From Phycisphaeraceae bacterium (lineage in GTDB: Bacteria; Planctomycetota; Phycisphaerae; Phycisphaerales; Phycisphaeraceae), in assembly GCA_029260655.1 (NCBI GenBank), contig JAJDCU010000072.1, positions 1 through 64,000 on the forward strand: a DNA stretch of 64,000 bases, in the 5' to 3' direction. The notes under the pieces are model-generated. The model was not told the origin of the DNA. It saw only the letters and a program-made list of their open reading frames with translations, and ran no database searches. The position numbers were made by a program, and so were the translations under genes. The number at the start of each line of letters is the position of its first letter. The first letter of the stretch is position 1. This document shows, piece after piece, positions 51,872 to 61,397 of this stretch.

Positions 51872-52627
51872 ATGACAAGTGAACAGGCCATGTGGATGGT
51901 ATTGGCGCTGGCTTTGCTGGCGTCGGGCTGTCACTACCGCGGGGCTAAGCAGTCCCAGGGCCTGTCGGCGCCTTACGGTGAGCGGCAGGTCTGGGCGGTT
52001 GCGCCGCTGCGTAACGAGTCCGGGAGCCTGCACGCCAACGGGCTCAAGGCCGCCGACCACCTCGCTCAGCGTTTGGAGACGGCCAAGGGCATCGATGTCC
52101 TGCCGGTCAACCGCGTGCTGGCGGCGCTTGAGGCGTTGCAGATGCAGGGGGTGACCAGCACCGAGGACGCGATCAAGCTCCGCGGGATGCTGGGCGTGGA
52201 CGGGCTGGTGGTCGGGACGATCACCGCGTACGACCCCTACGACCCGCTGAAACTGGGGCTGATCATCGAGCTTTATGTAGACGCTCGGCGTGACAGCTTC
52301 AAATCGACGGATGTCCGCAAGCTGGTCCGGGCCGCGACCGACGAGATGTCGCTGCCCAATCAGCCCAAGCAACGCCCCAGCCAACCGGTGAGCGTCGTAT
52401 CCGGTTTCTACGACGCATCCGACCCGGCTGTACGCGACCGGCTGCTCAGCTATGCCGCCGGGCGTAGCGGCGAGGACGAAGACGACCCCACCCGGGACCA
52501 GCGCCTCTATCAAATCGACATGGACCTGTACACGGAATTCGTGACTTACTTGGTGAGCCAAAGGCTGCTGCGCGTCGAACAAGAACGACTCGCACCCCCC
52601 AGGCTCGCCGCAGAACCCGCCTTGTAA
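51872..52627 (+). CDS. Probable lipoprotein, LpoB/CsgG-like fold unproven
   Basis: This 251-residue protein opens with a hydrophobic segment and LLASGC (Cys20), a plausible lipoprotein site. The part VWAVAPLRNESGSLHANGLKAADHLAQRLETAKGIDVLPVNRVLAALEAL with LGVDGLVVGTITAYDPYDPLKLGLIIELY follows. This is the pattern of envelope proteins that pair an alpha/beta domain with a 'P-L-x-N-x-S' start, as in LpoB, CsgG or TolB-N. That resemblance is by eye. The upstream TolB-like gene and this one may form the two halves of a TolB system (inference). Confidence 0.65.
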   Translation: MTSEQAMWMVLALALLASGCHYRGAKQSQGLSAPYGERQVWAVAPLRNESGSLHANGLKAADHLAQRLETAKGIDVLPVNRVLAALEALQMQGVTSTEDAIKLRGMLGVDGLVVGTITAYDPYDPLKLGLIIELYVDARRDSFKSTDVRKLVRAATDEMSLPNQPKQRPSQPVSVVSGFYDASDPAVRDRLLSYAAGRSGEDEDDPTRDQRLYQIDMDLYTEFVTYLVSQRLLRVEQERLAPPRLAAEPAL

Positions 52628-52666
52628 CGGATCGGCACGCCGCCGATCCCTACGCGGGTCGAGAGC

Positions 52667-52954
52667 GTGTCGATGTCCGAGCCATCCAGAGAGCAAGATC
52701 AAGGCCCCGGCCCGTCGCTGCACGAGCAGGTGACGGCGGACGGCGGGCGTGAACTGGTGCTGGTCAAGAACGGCCAGCGCTACGTTTTCCGCTGCGCCCA
52801 GGGCCAGGAGCCCCAGCTACTGGACCAACTGATCGAGATGGCGAGGGACCCCCAGTCCGACCTGCAGTGGTTCGACGCGGCGATGCTCTCGCACCAGTTG
52901 GGGACCCGGATGACCAGCCAGTTGGACCGTGTGAGACAAACCTATGAGACGTGA
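52667..52954 (+). CDS. Small conserved soluble protein
   Basis: This 95-residue protein, from GTG 52667 (ATG 52673 is equally possible), has GGRELVLVKNGQRYVFRCAQGQEPQLLDQLIEMARDPQSDLQWFDAAMLSHQLGTRM. A short beta stretch is followed by two helices. It has no membrane segment. It lies between the lipoprotein gene and xer recombinase. I do not recognise a family. Confidence 0.65.
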   Translation: MSMSEPSREQDQGPGPSLHEQVTADGGRELVLVKNGQRYVFRCAQGQEPQLLDQLIEMARDPQSDLQWFDAAMLSHQLGTRMTSQLDRVRQTYET

Positions 52955-53055
52955 CCTAAACGGATAACCGTCCCCCTACGTGATCGAGCCTGGATACGCA
53001 GACAAATCATGCGGCCGATGAGCCGCGTCGACCGATGAATTAGAGGAAACTAGCT

Positions 53056-54054
53056 ATGGCAACCCAAAGCCCCACCGTCGAACAATTCGCCAACTACCTG
53101 CGGTACGAGCGGCATTTCAGCCCGTACACCGCCCGATGCTACGGCGCGGACCTGCGTCAGTACGCCCAGTTCCTCCACGGCGATGAGCCTGGTCAGCCCG
53201 ACCAGGCGGACGGGCAGGGCGACACGATCGGCGGCGAGCCCGGCTCGGGCAACGGCCGGGTCGAGCAGCGGCTGCGCAGCGCCGACGCTATGACCATCCG
53301 AGGCTTCCTCACCCACCTGGACAGCTTCGGGTATTCCCCCGCCACCACCGCGCGGAAGATCGCCACCCTGCGAAGCTTTTACAAGTGGATGCTCAAACGC
53401 GGCACGGTCCAGACCAACCCCATGCTCCTGATCCGCACGCCCAAGCAGACCAAGCGGCTGCCCAAGGCCATCAGCGTCGACCAGGTCGAGAAACTGCTGT
53501 CCGCCCCCGACAACCGCGATACCCTCGGTTCGCGCGACCGCGCGATCCTCGAGACCCTCTACTCCACCGGCGTCCGCGTCAGTGAACTGGTCGACCTCAA
53601 CCGCAACGACCTGGACCAGACCGGCCAGACCATGAACATCCGCGGCAAGGGCAAGAAAGAGCGGGTCGTCCCCCTGGGCTCGCACGCCATCGCCGCGATC
53701 CGCCATTACCTGACACTGCTCGAGCCGGACCAGCGGTTCACCGCGCTGCGCCAGCAGTCGATGACCGACCCGGCGATCCCCCTGTTTGTGAACAAGAACG
53801 GCGGGCGGCTGTCCACCCGGTCGGTCAGGCGCAAGCTCGACAAGTACCTCAAGGGCTGTGGCCTGGACCCGACGATCAGCCCGCACACCCTCCGCCACAG
53901 CTTCGCCACCCACCTGCTGGACAACGGCGCGGACCTGCGCAGCGTCCAGGAGTTGCTGGGCCATCAGTCGCTGTCGACCACGCAGATCTATACCCACCTG
54001 TCCTCGATGCGGCTACGCACCGCCTACGACGAGGCTCATCCGCGAGCGGTTTGA
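53056..54054 (+). CDS. Tyrosine recombinase of the XerC/XerD type
   Basis: Xer recombinases resolve chromosome dimers at dif. The 332-residue protein has an N-terminal SAM-like domain (about 8-115) with an insertion of about 25 Gly/Asp/Gln-rich residues at 42-70 that standard XerC/D lack. The catalytic domain has LYSTGVRVSELVDL (Arg), GKGKKERVVPLG (Lys), HTLRHSFATHLLDNG (His-Leu-Arg) and LGHQSLSTTQIYTHLS (His, Tyr). All catalytic residues are present. GAGGAAACTAGCT precedes the ATG. Length and motifs favour a housekeeping Xer over an integrase; I see no attachment sites. Confidence 0.92.
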   Translation: MATQSPTVEQFANYLRYERHFSPYTARCYGADLRQYAQFLHGDEPGQPDQADGQGDTIGGEPGSGNGRVEQRLRSADAMTIRGFLTHLDSFGYSPATTARKIATLRSFYKWMLKRGTVQTNPMLLIRTPKQTKRLPKAISVDQVEKLLSAPDNRDTLGSRDRAILETLYSTGVRVSELVDLNRNDLDQTGQTMNIRGKGKKERVVPLGSHAIAAIRHYLTLLEPDQRFTALRQQSMTDPAIPLFVNKNGGRLSTRSVRRKLDKYLKGCGLDPTISPHTLRHSFATHLLDNGADLRSVQELLGHQSLSTTQIYTHLSSMRLRTAYDEAHPRAV

Positions 54055-54093
54055 TACAAGGGTTTATGGATCGGCGATCAGGTAGAAAACATC

Positions 54094-54129
54094 AAACGCC
54101 CACGCATGGCTATGCGTGGGTGTTTTTTT
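54094..54129 (+). terminator. Strong rho-independent terminator after xer
   Basis: CCCACGCAT (54099-54107) and ATGCGTGGG (54112-54120) form a perfect 9-bp stem with loop GGCT. It is extended outward by AAACG/TGTTT pairs, and followed by a run of seven T (54123-54129). It ends the transcript of the TolB-like/lipoprotein/xer genes. Confidence 0.93.
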
Positions 54130-54199
54130 GTACGTGCGTGTGGCGTTGCCTCCGCGACAAGTCGCGGCGCTTCATAGGGGAACTCTGCGTGACCGATGA

Positions 54200-54269
54200 A
54201 TCCCCAATCCCCGCCCCCCAACTCACGACACCTGATCCCCGACACCCGATCCTGATATCCTAATCCCCC
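54200..54269 (+). repeat. Ten C-rich heptads running into lnt
   Basis: In register backward from the ATG at 54270, ten units of 7 bases fit the pattern AYCCCNR (for example ATCCCCA, ATCCCCG, ACACCTG, ACACCCG, ATCCTGA, ATCCCCC). The series ends exactly at the start codon. There is no TTA-type block here and no Shine-Dalgarno sequence. Confidence 0.8.
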
Positions 54270-56054
54270 ATGTCAGCGACCCCGGAACGACCCACGCATG
54301 TGGCCCTGCCGCGGACCGGCATCCGATCGGTGACGGCGCACCTGATTCTTGCGGGGGCGTCGGCGGTCATGCTCGCTTTCAGTTTTGCGCCGTGGGGATG
54401 TTGGTGGTTGGCTTATGTCGCACTGGTGCCGGCGGGCGTGCTGGCGGCGCGCGGTTGTTCTTTGCGCCGGCTGGCGTGGACCTCGTTTGCGGTGTTCTGG
54501 GCCTGGTGGCTGATCATGCTGGCTTGGGTCGTGCCGGTGACCCAGGGCGGGTACGTCGCGTTGTCGGCGTTGATGGCAGCGTACTGGGCGCTGGCGCTGG
54601 TCCTGGCCAACCGGCTGGCCAGCCGATACCGCACAGCGATGGTCCTGCTGCTGCCGATGGTTTGGGTCAGCTGCGAATGGCTGCGCGGCTACTTCCTGGC
54701 GGGGGGGTTTGGGTGGTTCGCGCTTGGGCACAGCCAGGGTTCGTTTCAGGTCGGCCAGCCCGTCGGCCGGGTCGTGCAGATCGCCGATCTGTTTGGGCAG
54801 TGGGGCGTCAGCTTCGTTTTGGTGATGACCAGCGGCCTGCTGGTTGACCTGATGACCCGCCCGATCATGAGACCGATCGGCCACGGCAAACACCGCATGC
54901 ACACGTCCACGCGCGGCGGCCTGATCCTTTGGCTGGTCGTCATCGTGTCGGCCTGGTTTTACGGCAACTACCGGGTTGGCCAGTGGGGCCAGGCGACCCA
55001 TCCCGGCCCGAGCGTCACGGTGGTGCAGACCAACGTCCCGCAGGACAACAAGGTCCGTCGCACCGCGGAGAACAACGCCAAGGACTGGCAGCGGATGGTC
55101 GAGCTGACACGCCAGGCCACGGCGGGCGCAGACGTGCCCGACCTGATCGTCTGGCCCGAGACGATGACGCCCGCGCCGGTCAACCCCGAGGCGGTCGCGT
55201 TTTTCCGATCGACCGACAGCTACTTCAGCGGCGCGGAGGTCTACCACGAGCGGATCGGATCCCTTTCGCGGACGCTTGGGGTCAACCTGTTGGTCGGCTC
55301 GCACGCTTACGAGGCCTTCACCGTCGTGACCTTCCCCGACGGCGAGGTCGGGCCCGTCCCCGAGCGCAAGTACAACGCGGCTTACCTCTACTACGCCGAC
55401 GGCGAACAGGCCCCGATGCGTTACGACAAGATGCACCGCGTGCCGTTCGGCGAGTACACCCCCTGGGTCGGCGCTTTCCCGAAGGTCAAGGCGCTGTTCA
55501 TCAAATGGTTCACCCCGTACGACTTCGATTATTCCTTGGCCGAGGGTTTGATCCGGACCGTGTTCGACGTCCCGATCCAGCATGCGGAGGGCTCAGCCGA
55601 GCCAATAGCCTCTGTGGTGCGCGTGGTGACCCCGATCTGCTACGAAGACGCGGTCGGGCGTGTGGTCCGGTCTCTGGTGTATGACCGCGGCGGAGCCAAG
55701 CGGGCGGACCTGATCGTGAACCTGACCAACAGCGCCTGGTACCCCGGGCACAGCCAGCAGCCCCAGCACTTTCAGATCGCCACGCTGCGTTGCATCGAGA
55801 ACCGGGTGCCGATGGCCCGCAGCGTCAACGGGGGGATCAGCGGGTTCGTCGATTCGATCGGCCGGGTAGGTCCGGTGGTGACGGCGGGGGGCCAAAGCCA
55901 GTGGGTCGACGGCGTTCAGGGGGCCCGGCTGCGCGTCGATGACCGACAGACCCTTTATGGCCGATGCGGCGACCTGCCGGTCATCTGCCTGGCGGGTTTG
56001 ATCGCGCTGATGCTGGGTTGGGGTATGCTTAGGCCCCCCAGCCCCGGGGACTGA
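54270..56054 (+). CDS. lnt: Apolipoprotein N-acyltransferase
   Basis: Lnt adds the third acyl chain to lipoproteins in the inner membrane. This 594-residue protein has about six to seven membrane helices in the first 230 residues (including FGWFALGHSQGSFQV) and one at the C-terminus. The periplasmic nitrilase domain has the catalytic triad Glu297 (WPETMTP), Lys387 (YDKMHRVPFGEYTPW) and Cys457 (ICYEDAVGR). NLTNSAWYPGHSQQPQHFQIATLRCIENR is also typical. It is longer than the 512-residue E. coli protein. Several lipoproteins in the window would be substrates. Confidence 0.96.
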   Translation: MSATPERPTHVALPRTGIRSVTAHLILAGASAVMLAFSFAPWGCWWLAYVALVPAGVLAARGCSLRRLAWTSFAVFWAWWLIMLAWVVPVTQGGYVALSALMAAYWALALVLANRLASRYRTAMVLLLPMVWVSCEWLRGYFLAGGFGWFALGHSQGSFQVGQPVGRVVQIADLFGQWGVSFVLVMTSGLLVDLMTRPIMRPIGHGKHRMHTSTRGGLILWLVVIVSAWFYGNYRVGQWGQATHPGPSVTVVQTNVPQDNKVRRTAENNAKDWQRMVELTRQATAGADVPDLIVWPETMTPAPVNPEAVAFFRSTDSYFSGAEVYHERIGSLSRTLGVNLLVGSHAYEAFTVVTFPDGEVGPVPERKYNAAYLYYADGEQAPMRYDKMHRVPFGEYTPWVGAFPKVKALFIKWFTPYDFDYSLAEGLIRTVFDVPIQHAEGSAEPIASVVRVVTPICYEDAVGRVVRSLVYDRGGAKRADLIVNLTNSAWYPGHSQQPQHFQIATLRCIENRVPMARSVNGGISGFVDSIGRVGPVVTAGGQSQWVDGVQGARLRVDDRQTLYGRCGDLPVICLAGLIALMLGWGMLRPPSPGD

Positions 56055-56099
56055 CCGATCCAATGAGCCGGCCATGATCCATCAATGAGGAGCGACGAC

Positions 56100-57254
56100 G
56101 TGAAAGAAGTGGGATACACAACACGATGGACAGCCGGTGCTTCGGCCTGGCGTCTGGCGGTATTGTTGGTGCTGACCTGTGCGGCCTTACCCTGCCTGGG
56201 GGCCGACAAGGATTCGCCGCTGTCGCTTGACGACCTGCGTGAAAAAGCGGTCGCCCAGGTGCAGACCGCCGCGCGGGGCGACGATCCGTTCCTCCGCGCT
56301 AACGCGATCGAGGCGATGCAGAGCATGCCCGAGCGGGCCCTGCCGTTTGCGCAGTTGGGCCTGGAAGACGAACACCCAGCGGTGCGGTTCACGGCCCTGG
56401 TGACGATCGGGAAGATGCGTCTAAGGGAGCTTGGCCCGGCGGCCGGGCGGATGCTCGACGACCCGGACGACTCGGTCCGCGCCGCGGCGATGTTCGCCGC
56501 CAGGCGTTGCGGTGAGGATGTAGACATCAGCGAGATGTCGACCATGTTGGCTTCATTTGACCCGTCACTGCGCAGCAACGTGGTGATGCTGCTTGGGATG
56601 ATGGGCGACCAAAGCGCGCTGCCGATGATCCAGGCGCATGCGAAGATCCCGATGCCCAGCCACCGCGTGGACGAATTACGTCAGACGATCGTGCGGGTGC
56701 AGTTTGCCGAGGCCCAGGTCCTGCTGGGGGACTGGGACGCGGTCAGCCCGCTGCGTGCGGCCGTGTTCAGCCAGTACGGCGAGGTGCGTGTCCTGGCGGT
56801 GACGATGCTCGGCCGGCTGCGGGACACGTCGATCGGGGCGGCGCTGGTGGGGATCGTCCGGCGTGAGGACCAGCCGATCGAGTTGCAGCTTGCGGCGGCC
56901 GAGGCCCTGTCTCATATCGGCAAGCGGGCGACGATCAAGGAACTGCTGGAGGGCTCGGGGTTTGTCATCCAGGCCTGTGGTTCAGACAGCCCGGTGCTTC
57001 GCGCCCAGGCGGTGATCACGGCCGGGGCCTTGGAGCGGGCCCGGGGGCGGGTTTATCGCCAGTTGATGCCGTCGGACCCGCCCGCAATCTGGCGTCTATT
57101 TGAGGATACCCGGTATATCCAGGCCCTTTCCAGGCTGCTGGAGGACCCCCATCCGCAGGTGCGGCTCTCCGCGGCCGCAGCGGTCCTGCGGGCCTTGGAC
57201 CGGCGGGATTCCGCCCGGCTCCTCCCAGGACAGGCTGCCCGGTCCCCGGGTTGA
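56100..57254 (+). CDS. Exported HEAT-repeat protein
   Basis: I use GTG 56100, seven bases after GAGGAG; an ATG 15 bases earlier lacks a ribosome site. The 384-residue protein has an N-terminal signal segment (about 13-35) ending in ALPCLGA. It is then a solenoid of HEAT-type helix pairs of about 30-35 residues, such as FLRANAIEAMQSMPERALPFAQLGLEDEHPAVRFTALVTIGKM and VRAAAMFAARRCGEDVDISEMSTMLASFDPSLRSNVVMLLGMMGD. A periplasmic binding scaffold is likely. It follows lnt by 45 bases, so co-transcription is probable. Precise role unknown. Confidence 0.75.
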   Translation: MKEVGYTTRWTAGASAWRLAVLLVLTCAALPCLGADKDSPLSLDDLREKAVAQVQTAARGDDPFLRANAIEAMQSMPERALPFAQLGLEDEHPAVRFTALVTIGKMRLRELGPAAGRMLDDPDDSVRAAAMFAARRCGEDVDISEMSTMLASFDPSLRSNVVMLLGMMGDQSALPMIQAHAKIPMPSHRVDELRQTIVRVQFAEAQVLLGDWDAVSPLRAAVFSQYGEVRVLAVTMLGRLRDTSIGAALVGIVRREDQPIELQLAAAEALSHIGKRATIKELLEGSGFVIQACGSDSPVLRAQAVITAGALERARGRVYRQLMPSDPPAIWRLFEDTRYIQALSRLLEDPHPQVRLSAAAAVLRALDRRDSARLLPGQAARSPG

Positions 57255-57368
57255 CAAGCCCTTGGGTGTGAAGTGATAATGATCCTTGGCCTGGGTTGTC
57301 CACGACAGCCCAGCCACTGTGGCTAGCATCAGTTTAGTTCCCTTACCTCGCTTTGAGAGGATGTTCCA

Positions 57369-58247
57369 TTGAGTTCGCTGACCAAAGCTTTTGTTGTCTT
57401 GGTGACGGTGTTGTCGGTCCTGCTCGTGGCCCTGGTCGTGCCCTACGTGGCCAAGACCGAGGACCTCTCGGGTCAGATCGATCAGCTTTCTGGCCAGAAG
57501 ATTGCTGCCGAGGAACTGGCCCGCAGCGCCCAGCAGGAGGTATCGGCCGCACAGGAGCGTGCCTCCGAGCAGTCGGCTCTGCTTAATCAGCAGGTGTCGA
57601 ACCTGACCCAGGAAGTGATCCGGCTGCAGACCGAGGCCGACGACGCCCGGGCGCTTGCTCTGCAGGAACAGCGCAAGCTCTCCCGGCTCGAAGCTGAGCT
57701 GTCCCGGCTCTCCGCCGCCGCGGTGCAGGACTCGCAACTTCTCTCGGCGACGACCGCCGACCTGAAAGAAACCCGCCAGTCGCTGGTCGATGCTCAGACC
57801 AAGCTCGTGCAGCTAGGCGACCGCAACAACGAGCTTGAGAGCCAGCGCGACAGCCTCAACCGCCAGGTCAACCGGATCGGCGAAAAGATGGTCAGCCTGG
57901 AGCAGGACAACGTCACGCTCCGCGGCGTGTTGGCCCGGGTGCCCGAGCAATACCGCGCCGAGTTGAGCACCGGTCAGCAGACCCAGGATGTTCCTTTCAC
58001 GCCCGCCTCCCCGATCGCCGGGAGGGTCACCGATGTTAAGCTCGCCGCCGGGTCGCAACTCGTGCAGGTCGATATCGGGTCCAAGGACGGGGTGCAAGAG
58101 CAGATGAAGTTCCTGGTCCACCGAGACGACCAGTACATCGGGACCTTCGTGGTCGATCGTGTCGAATCGGCGGCTTCGGCCGGTCGCATGGTCCTCTCTC
58201 GAGGGCAGGTCCAGTCCGGCGACTCGATCTACACCGGCCCGTATTGA
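57369..58247 (+). CDS. MreC-like coiled-coil membrane protein
   Basis: This 292-residue protein starts at TTG with AGAGGA upstream. One membrane segment (about 7-28), a long coiled coil (about 30-200) and a beta-rich C-terminal domain with GRVTDVKLAAGSQLVQVDIGSKDGVQEQMKFLVHRDDQYIGTFVVDRVES follow. The topology and the GSKDGVQEQM/GxxV pattern match MreC's periplasmic beta-barrel part. A true MreC lies further on (59875), so this would be a second, MreC-like component. Its position two genes before mreB supports a cell-shape role (inference). Confidence 0.65.
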   Translation: MSSLTKAFVVLVTVLSVLLVALVVPYVAKTEDLSGQIDQLSGQKIAAEELARSAQQEVSAAQERASEQSALLNQQVSNLTQEVIRLQTEADDARALALQEQRKLSRLEAELSRLSAAAVQDSQLLSATTADLKETRQSLVDAQTKLVQLGDRNNELESQRDSLNRQVNRIGEKMVSLEQDNVTLRGVLARVPEQYRAELSTGQQTQDVPFTPASPIAGRVTDVKLAAGSQLVQVDIGSKDGVQEQMKFLVHRDDQYIGTFVVDRVESAASAGRMVLSRGQVQSGDSIYTGPY

Positions 58248-58358
58248 CCCCGGCTTACCCCGTCTAAGCGGCGGGGCGGCGACCGAGAAGACATCGGCCT
58301 GAACCTATATTGAGCAAATGTCGCCGGCCCGGCGGCCCACCCGACGGAGTTTTCAGCC

Positions 58359-58505
58359 ATGGCAGAGATCAGCACAGGCGGCTCAGACGAAGGTATCTAC
58401 ACCGTCCTGGTGTTCGTGTCGCTGCTGGCGCTGGTCATCGGCGTGGGGTATGTCTGGTTCCGAGGCAGCCAGGTCTTCGGCGAGGCCATGTGGTTCCTTT
58501 CCTAG
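58359..58505 (+). CDS. 48-residue single-TM microprotein before mreB
   Basis: An ATG at 58359, nine bases after ACGGAG, opens a 48-codon frame ending TAG at 58503-58505. The product has a polar, Gly/Ser-rich N-terminus with EISTGGSDEGIY, one strong membrane helix (about 14-33, VLVFVSLLALVIGVGYVWF) and a short tail ending AMWFLS. It lies between the MreC-like gene and mreB, all on the same strand. The ribosome site and hydrophobic helix support it as a real gene. Function unknown. Confidence 0.65.
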   Translation: MAEISTGGSDEGIYTVLVFVSLLALVIGVGYVWFRGSQVFGEAMWFLS

Positions 58506-58733
58506 CCCCGCTGGCGGCTGCTTCCCCGGCCGATCGATCCGATCCACCTCGTCCACAGCCTTGGGCTTCCGATAAAACTCAAACTCAACGCCTGTTATCT
58601 CCGATGAACAGCGTATGCATCGGGGCAACGTCGCCCCGCTTGTCGATCCGCCGCACGCCTTGGCGGTGTGGGTTACAATTGTGCTCGGCCCGGATACCGA
58701 TCCGACACACCGGGCAAACAGGGGCCGCGGCGT
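58506..58733. other. Intergenic region before mreB
   Basis: A small hairpin GGGGC-AACGTC-GCCCC lies at about 58622-58637. I see no clear promoter or ribosome site. Confidence 0.35.
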
Positions 58734-59786
<1,053 letters not shown>

Positions 59787-59874
59787 CCGATGCAGGGCCC
59801 GGCAAAGCGACGACCCTCGTAACGATTTTCTCAGCCCCGCGGCGCACGGGAGCACCAGACAAGGCGATGCGGGT

Positions 59875-60720
59875 ATGAACAGGCCGTCCATCACGCCCAA
59901 ACGGTTGCTGATCGCCATCGCCTTCCTGCTGCTGATCATCAGTCAACTCCCGGCGGGGGCCGCGACCACCGTCTCGGTCATCCCCCGGTCGATCGTGGCT
60001 TTCCTGGTTTCGCCCCCCTCGGTGATGCTCCGCAGGTTGTCCAACACCCTCCGCCCGCCGCGCAAAGACCAACCCGATTTCGCCGACAGCGATCTCGCCG
60101 AGCAACTCGCCCAGCAAAAAGTCTACGCCGACAACCTCGAGCAGGAGGTCCTGCTGCTGCGCCGAGAGATCCAGAGCCTGGTGCAGACCAAGCGGTTTGT
60201 TGACTTAGGCGACATCAGCCTGGTCCCCGCCAGTGTGACGATGTTTAACGGCAGCCTGACGAATCCGATCATCACGCTCGACCGAGGAGAGAAGGACGGA
60301 TTGCGTGAAGGCCTGGCCGTGGTCTGGGGCTCGGCCCTGGTCGGTGAGGTGACCGAGGTCTGGGCGCACAACGCCGATGTCCGGTTGATCACCGCCGCGG
60401 GCACGAAGCTTCAGGTCCGTATTGCCAAACCCACCGCCGACGGCGCGACGGCCCCGCTGCCGGCCGTCATCGAACTTTCGGACGATGGGCGATCGTTTTT
60501 CACCGATGCGTTTGCGCTCGATGCGCCCGTCGAGAAGGGCGACCTGGTCCACCTGGCGGACGACCGCTGGCAGTTCCGCGCCCGGGGTTTCATCGTCGGC
60601 CAGGTGGTTTCAGCGGACAAGCACGAGGACAGGCCGTTGTTGCTCAAGCATGTGGTGGTCCGGCCGATGCTGCCGCTGACCTCGCTGACCCGGGCGACGG
60701 TGCTGGTCCCCGTGGATTAA
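59875..60720 (+). CDS. mreC: Rod shape-determining protein MreC
   Basis: I used ATG 59875, giving 281 residues. MreC spans the membrane once near the N-terminus (about 10-27, LLIAIAFLLLIISQLPAG). It has a coiled coil (about 60-95) and a periplasmic beta domain with SVTMFNGSLTNPIITLDRGEKDGLREGLAVVWGSALVGEV, the MreC signature of 'x-x-D-R-G-x-x-D-G-L-x-x-G-x-x-V'. It links MreB to PBP2/RodA in the elongation complex. It follows mreB directly. Confidence 0.92.
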   Translation: MNRPSITPKRLLIAIAFLLLIISQLPAGAATTVSVIPRSIVAFLVSPPSVMLRRLSNTLRPPRKDQPDFADSDLAEQLAQQKVYADNLEQEVLLLRREIQSLVQTKRFVDLGDISLVPASVTMFNGSLTNPIITLDRGEKDGLREGLAVVWGSALVGEVTEVWAHNADVRLITAAGTKLQVRIAKPTADGATAPLPAVIELSDDGRSFFTDAFALDAPVEKGDLVHLADDRWQFRARGFIVGQVVSADKHEDRPLLLKHVVVRPMLPLTSLTRATVLVPVD

Positions 60721-60780
60721 CAGGATGGCGCGGTGTGTCGTCTGATCTGTTTTGTTGACCGAAGGCTAGAGAAACTTTCC

Positions 60781-61344
60781 ATGAACTGGCTGGCATTTAC
60801 GCTCGTGGCATACATCTTCCTGGCGATGCAGGCGGGGCTGGCTTCGCTGCTGGGGATGCCCGATGCGCAGGGGGTGATGCCGAACTTCCTCCTGATCTTC
60901 GCGGTATACATCGGGCTGATGGCGCCGACGAGGACCGTGGCGTGGGGGATGTTGACGCTTGGGCTCTTGGCGAACCTGCTGACGGTCCCGGTCCCCGATG
61001 GCATCATCCTCGGCCCCGAGGCGCTGGGTTTCCTGGCAGGCGCATTCGCCGTGCTTCAGTTGCGGACGCTGCTGTTCCGCGAGTCCGTCATCACCCTGGC
61101 GATCATGGTTTTCTTCGTCGGGATATTCATCCACCTGGTCACGGTCGCGCTGTACACCGGCCGGGGCCTGCCGTTTCTTCTAGGCGACCCGGTCCCCGGC
61201 TGGAGCGCCTCGTACCAGTTGGTCCGCCGGTTCTTCGAGCTATTGTATTCCGCCGCCGCCGCCGTCCCGATCGGGTTCGTGCTGATGCGTGGTAAATCGT
61301 TTTTCAACTTCGCGTCGGCCCCGCGCAACGAGCGGATGTATTGA
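60781..61344 (+). CDS. mreD: Rod shape-determining protein MreD-like
   Basis: This 187-residue membrane protein, from ATG 60781, has five to six hydrophobic segments (for example WLAFTLVAYIFLAMQAGLASLL and FLLIFAVYIGLMAPTRTVAWGMLTLGLLANLLTVPVPDG). The second part matches the MreD pattern (PxxxLxFAVYxGL...GxxxGLLxDL). Position after mreB-mreC gives further support. MreD sequence conservation is weak. Confidence 0.82.
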   Translation: MNWLAFTLVAYIFLAMQAGLASLLGMPDAQGVMPNFLLIFAVYIGLMAPTRTVAWGMLTLGLLANLLTVPVPDGIILGPEALGFLAGAFAVLQLRTLLFRESVITLAIMVFFVGIFIHLVTVALYTGRGLPFLLGDPVPGWSASYQLVRRFFELLYSAAAAVPIGFVLMRGKSFFNFASAPRNERMY

Positions 61345-61397
61345 TCGCTTGATTCAACAATTCTGTCGTGTCGGCCCGATGTTGTGGCCGGCCCATT

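Noticed and set aside
53056-54054. Phage-type integrase with an attachment site
   Set aside because: Length and motifs match housekeeping Xer. No tRNA gene, no direct repeats and no phage genes are nearby.
54273-55583. 436-codon open frame on the minus strand opposite lnt
   Set aside because: Composition is typical of an antisense shadow (His/Arg/Asp-rich). Lnt with its full catalytic triad occupies the plus strand.
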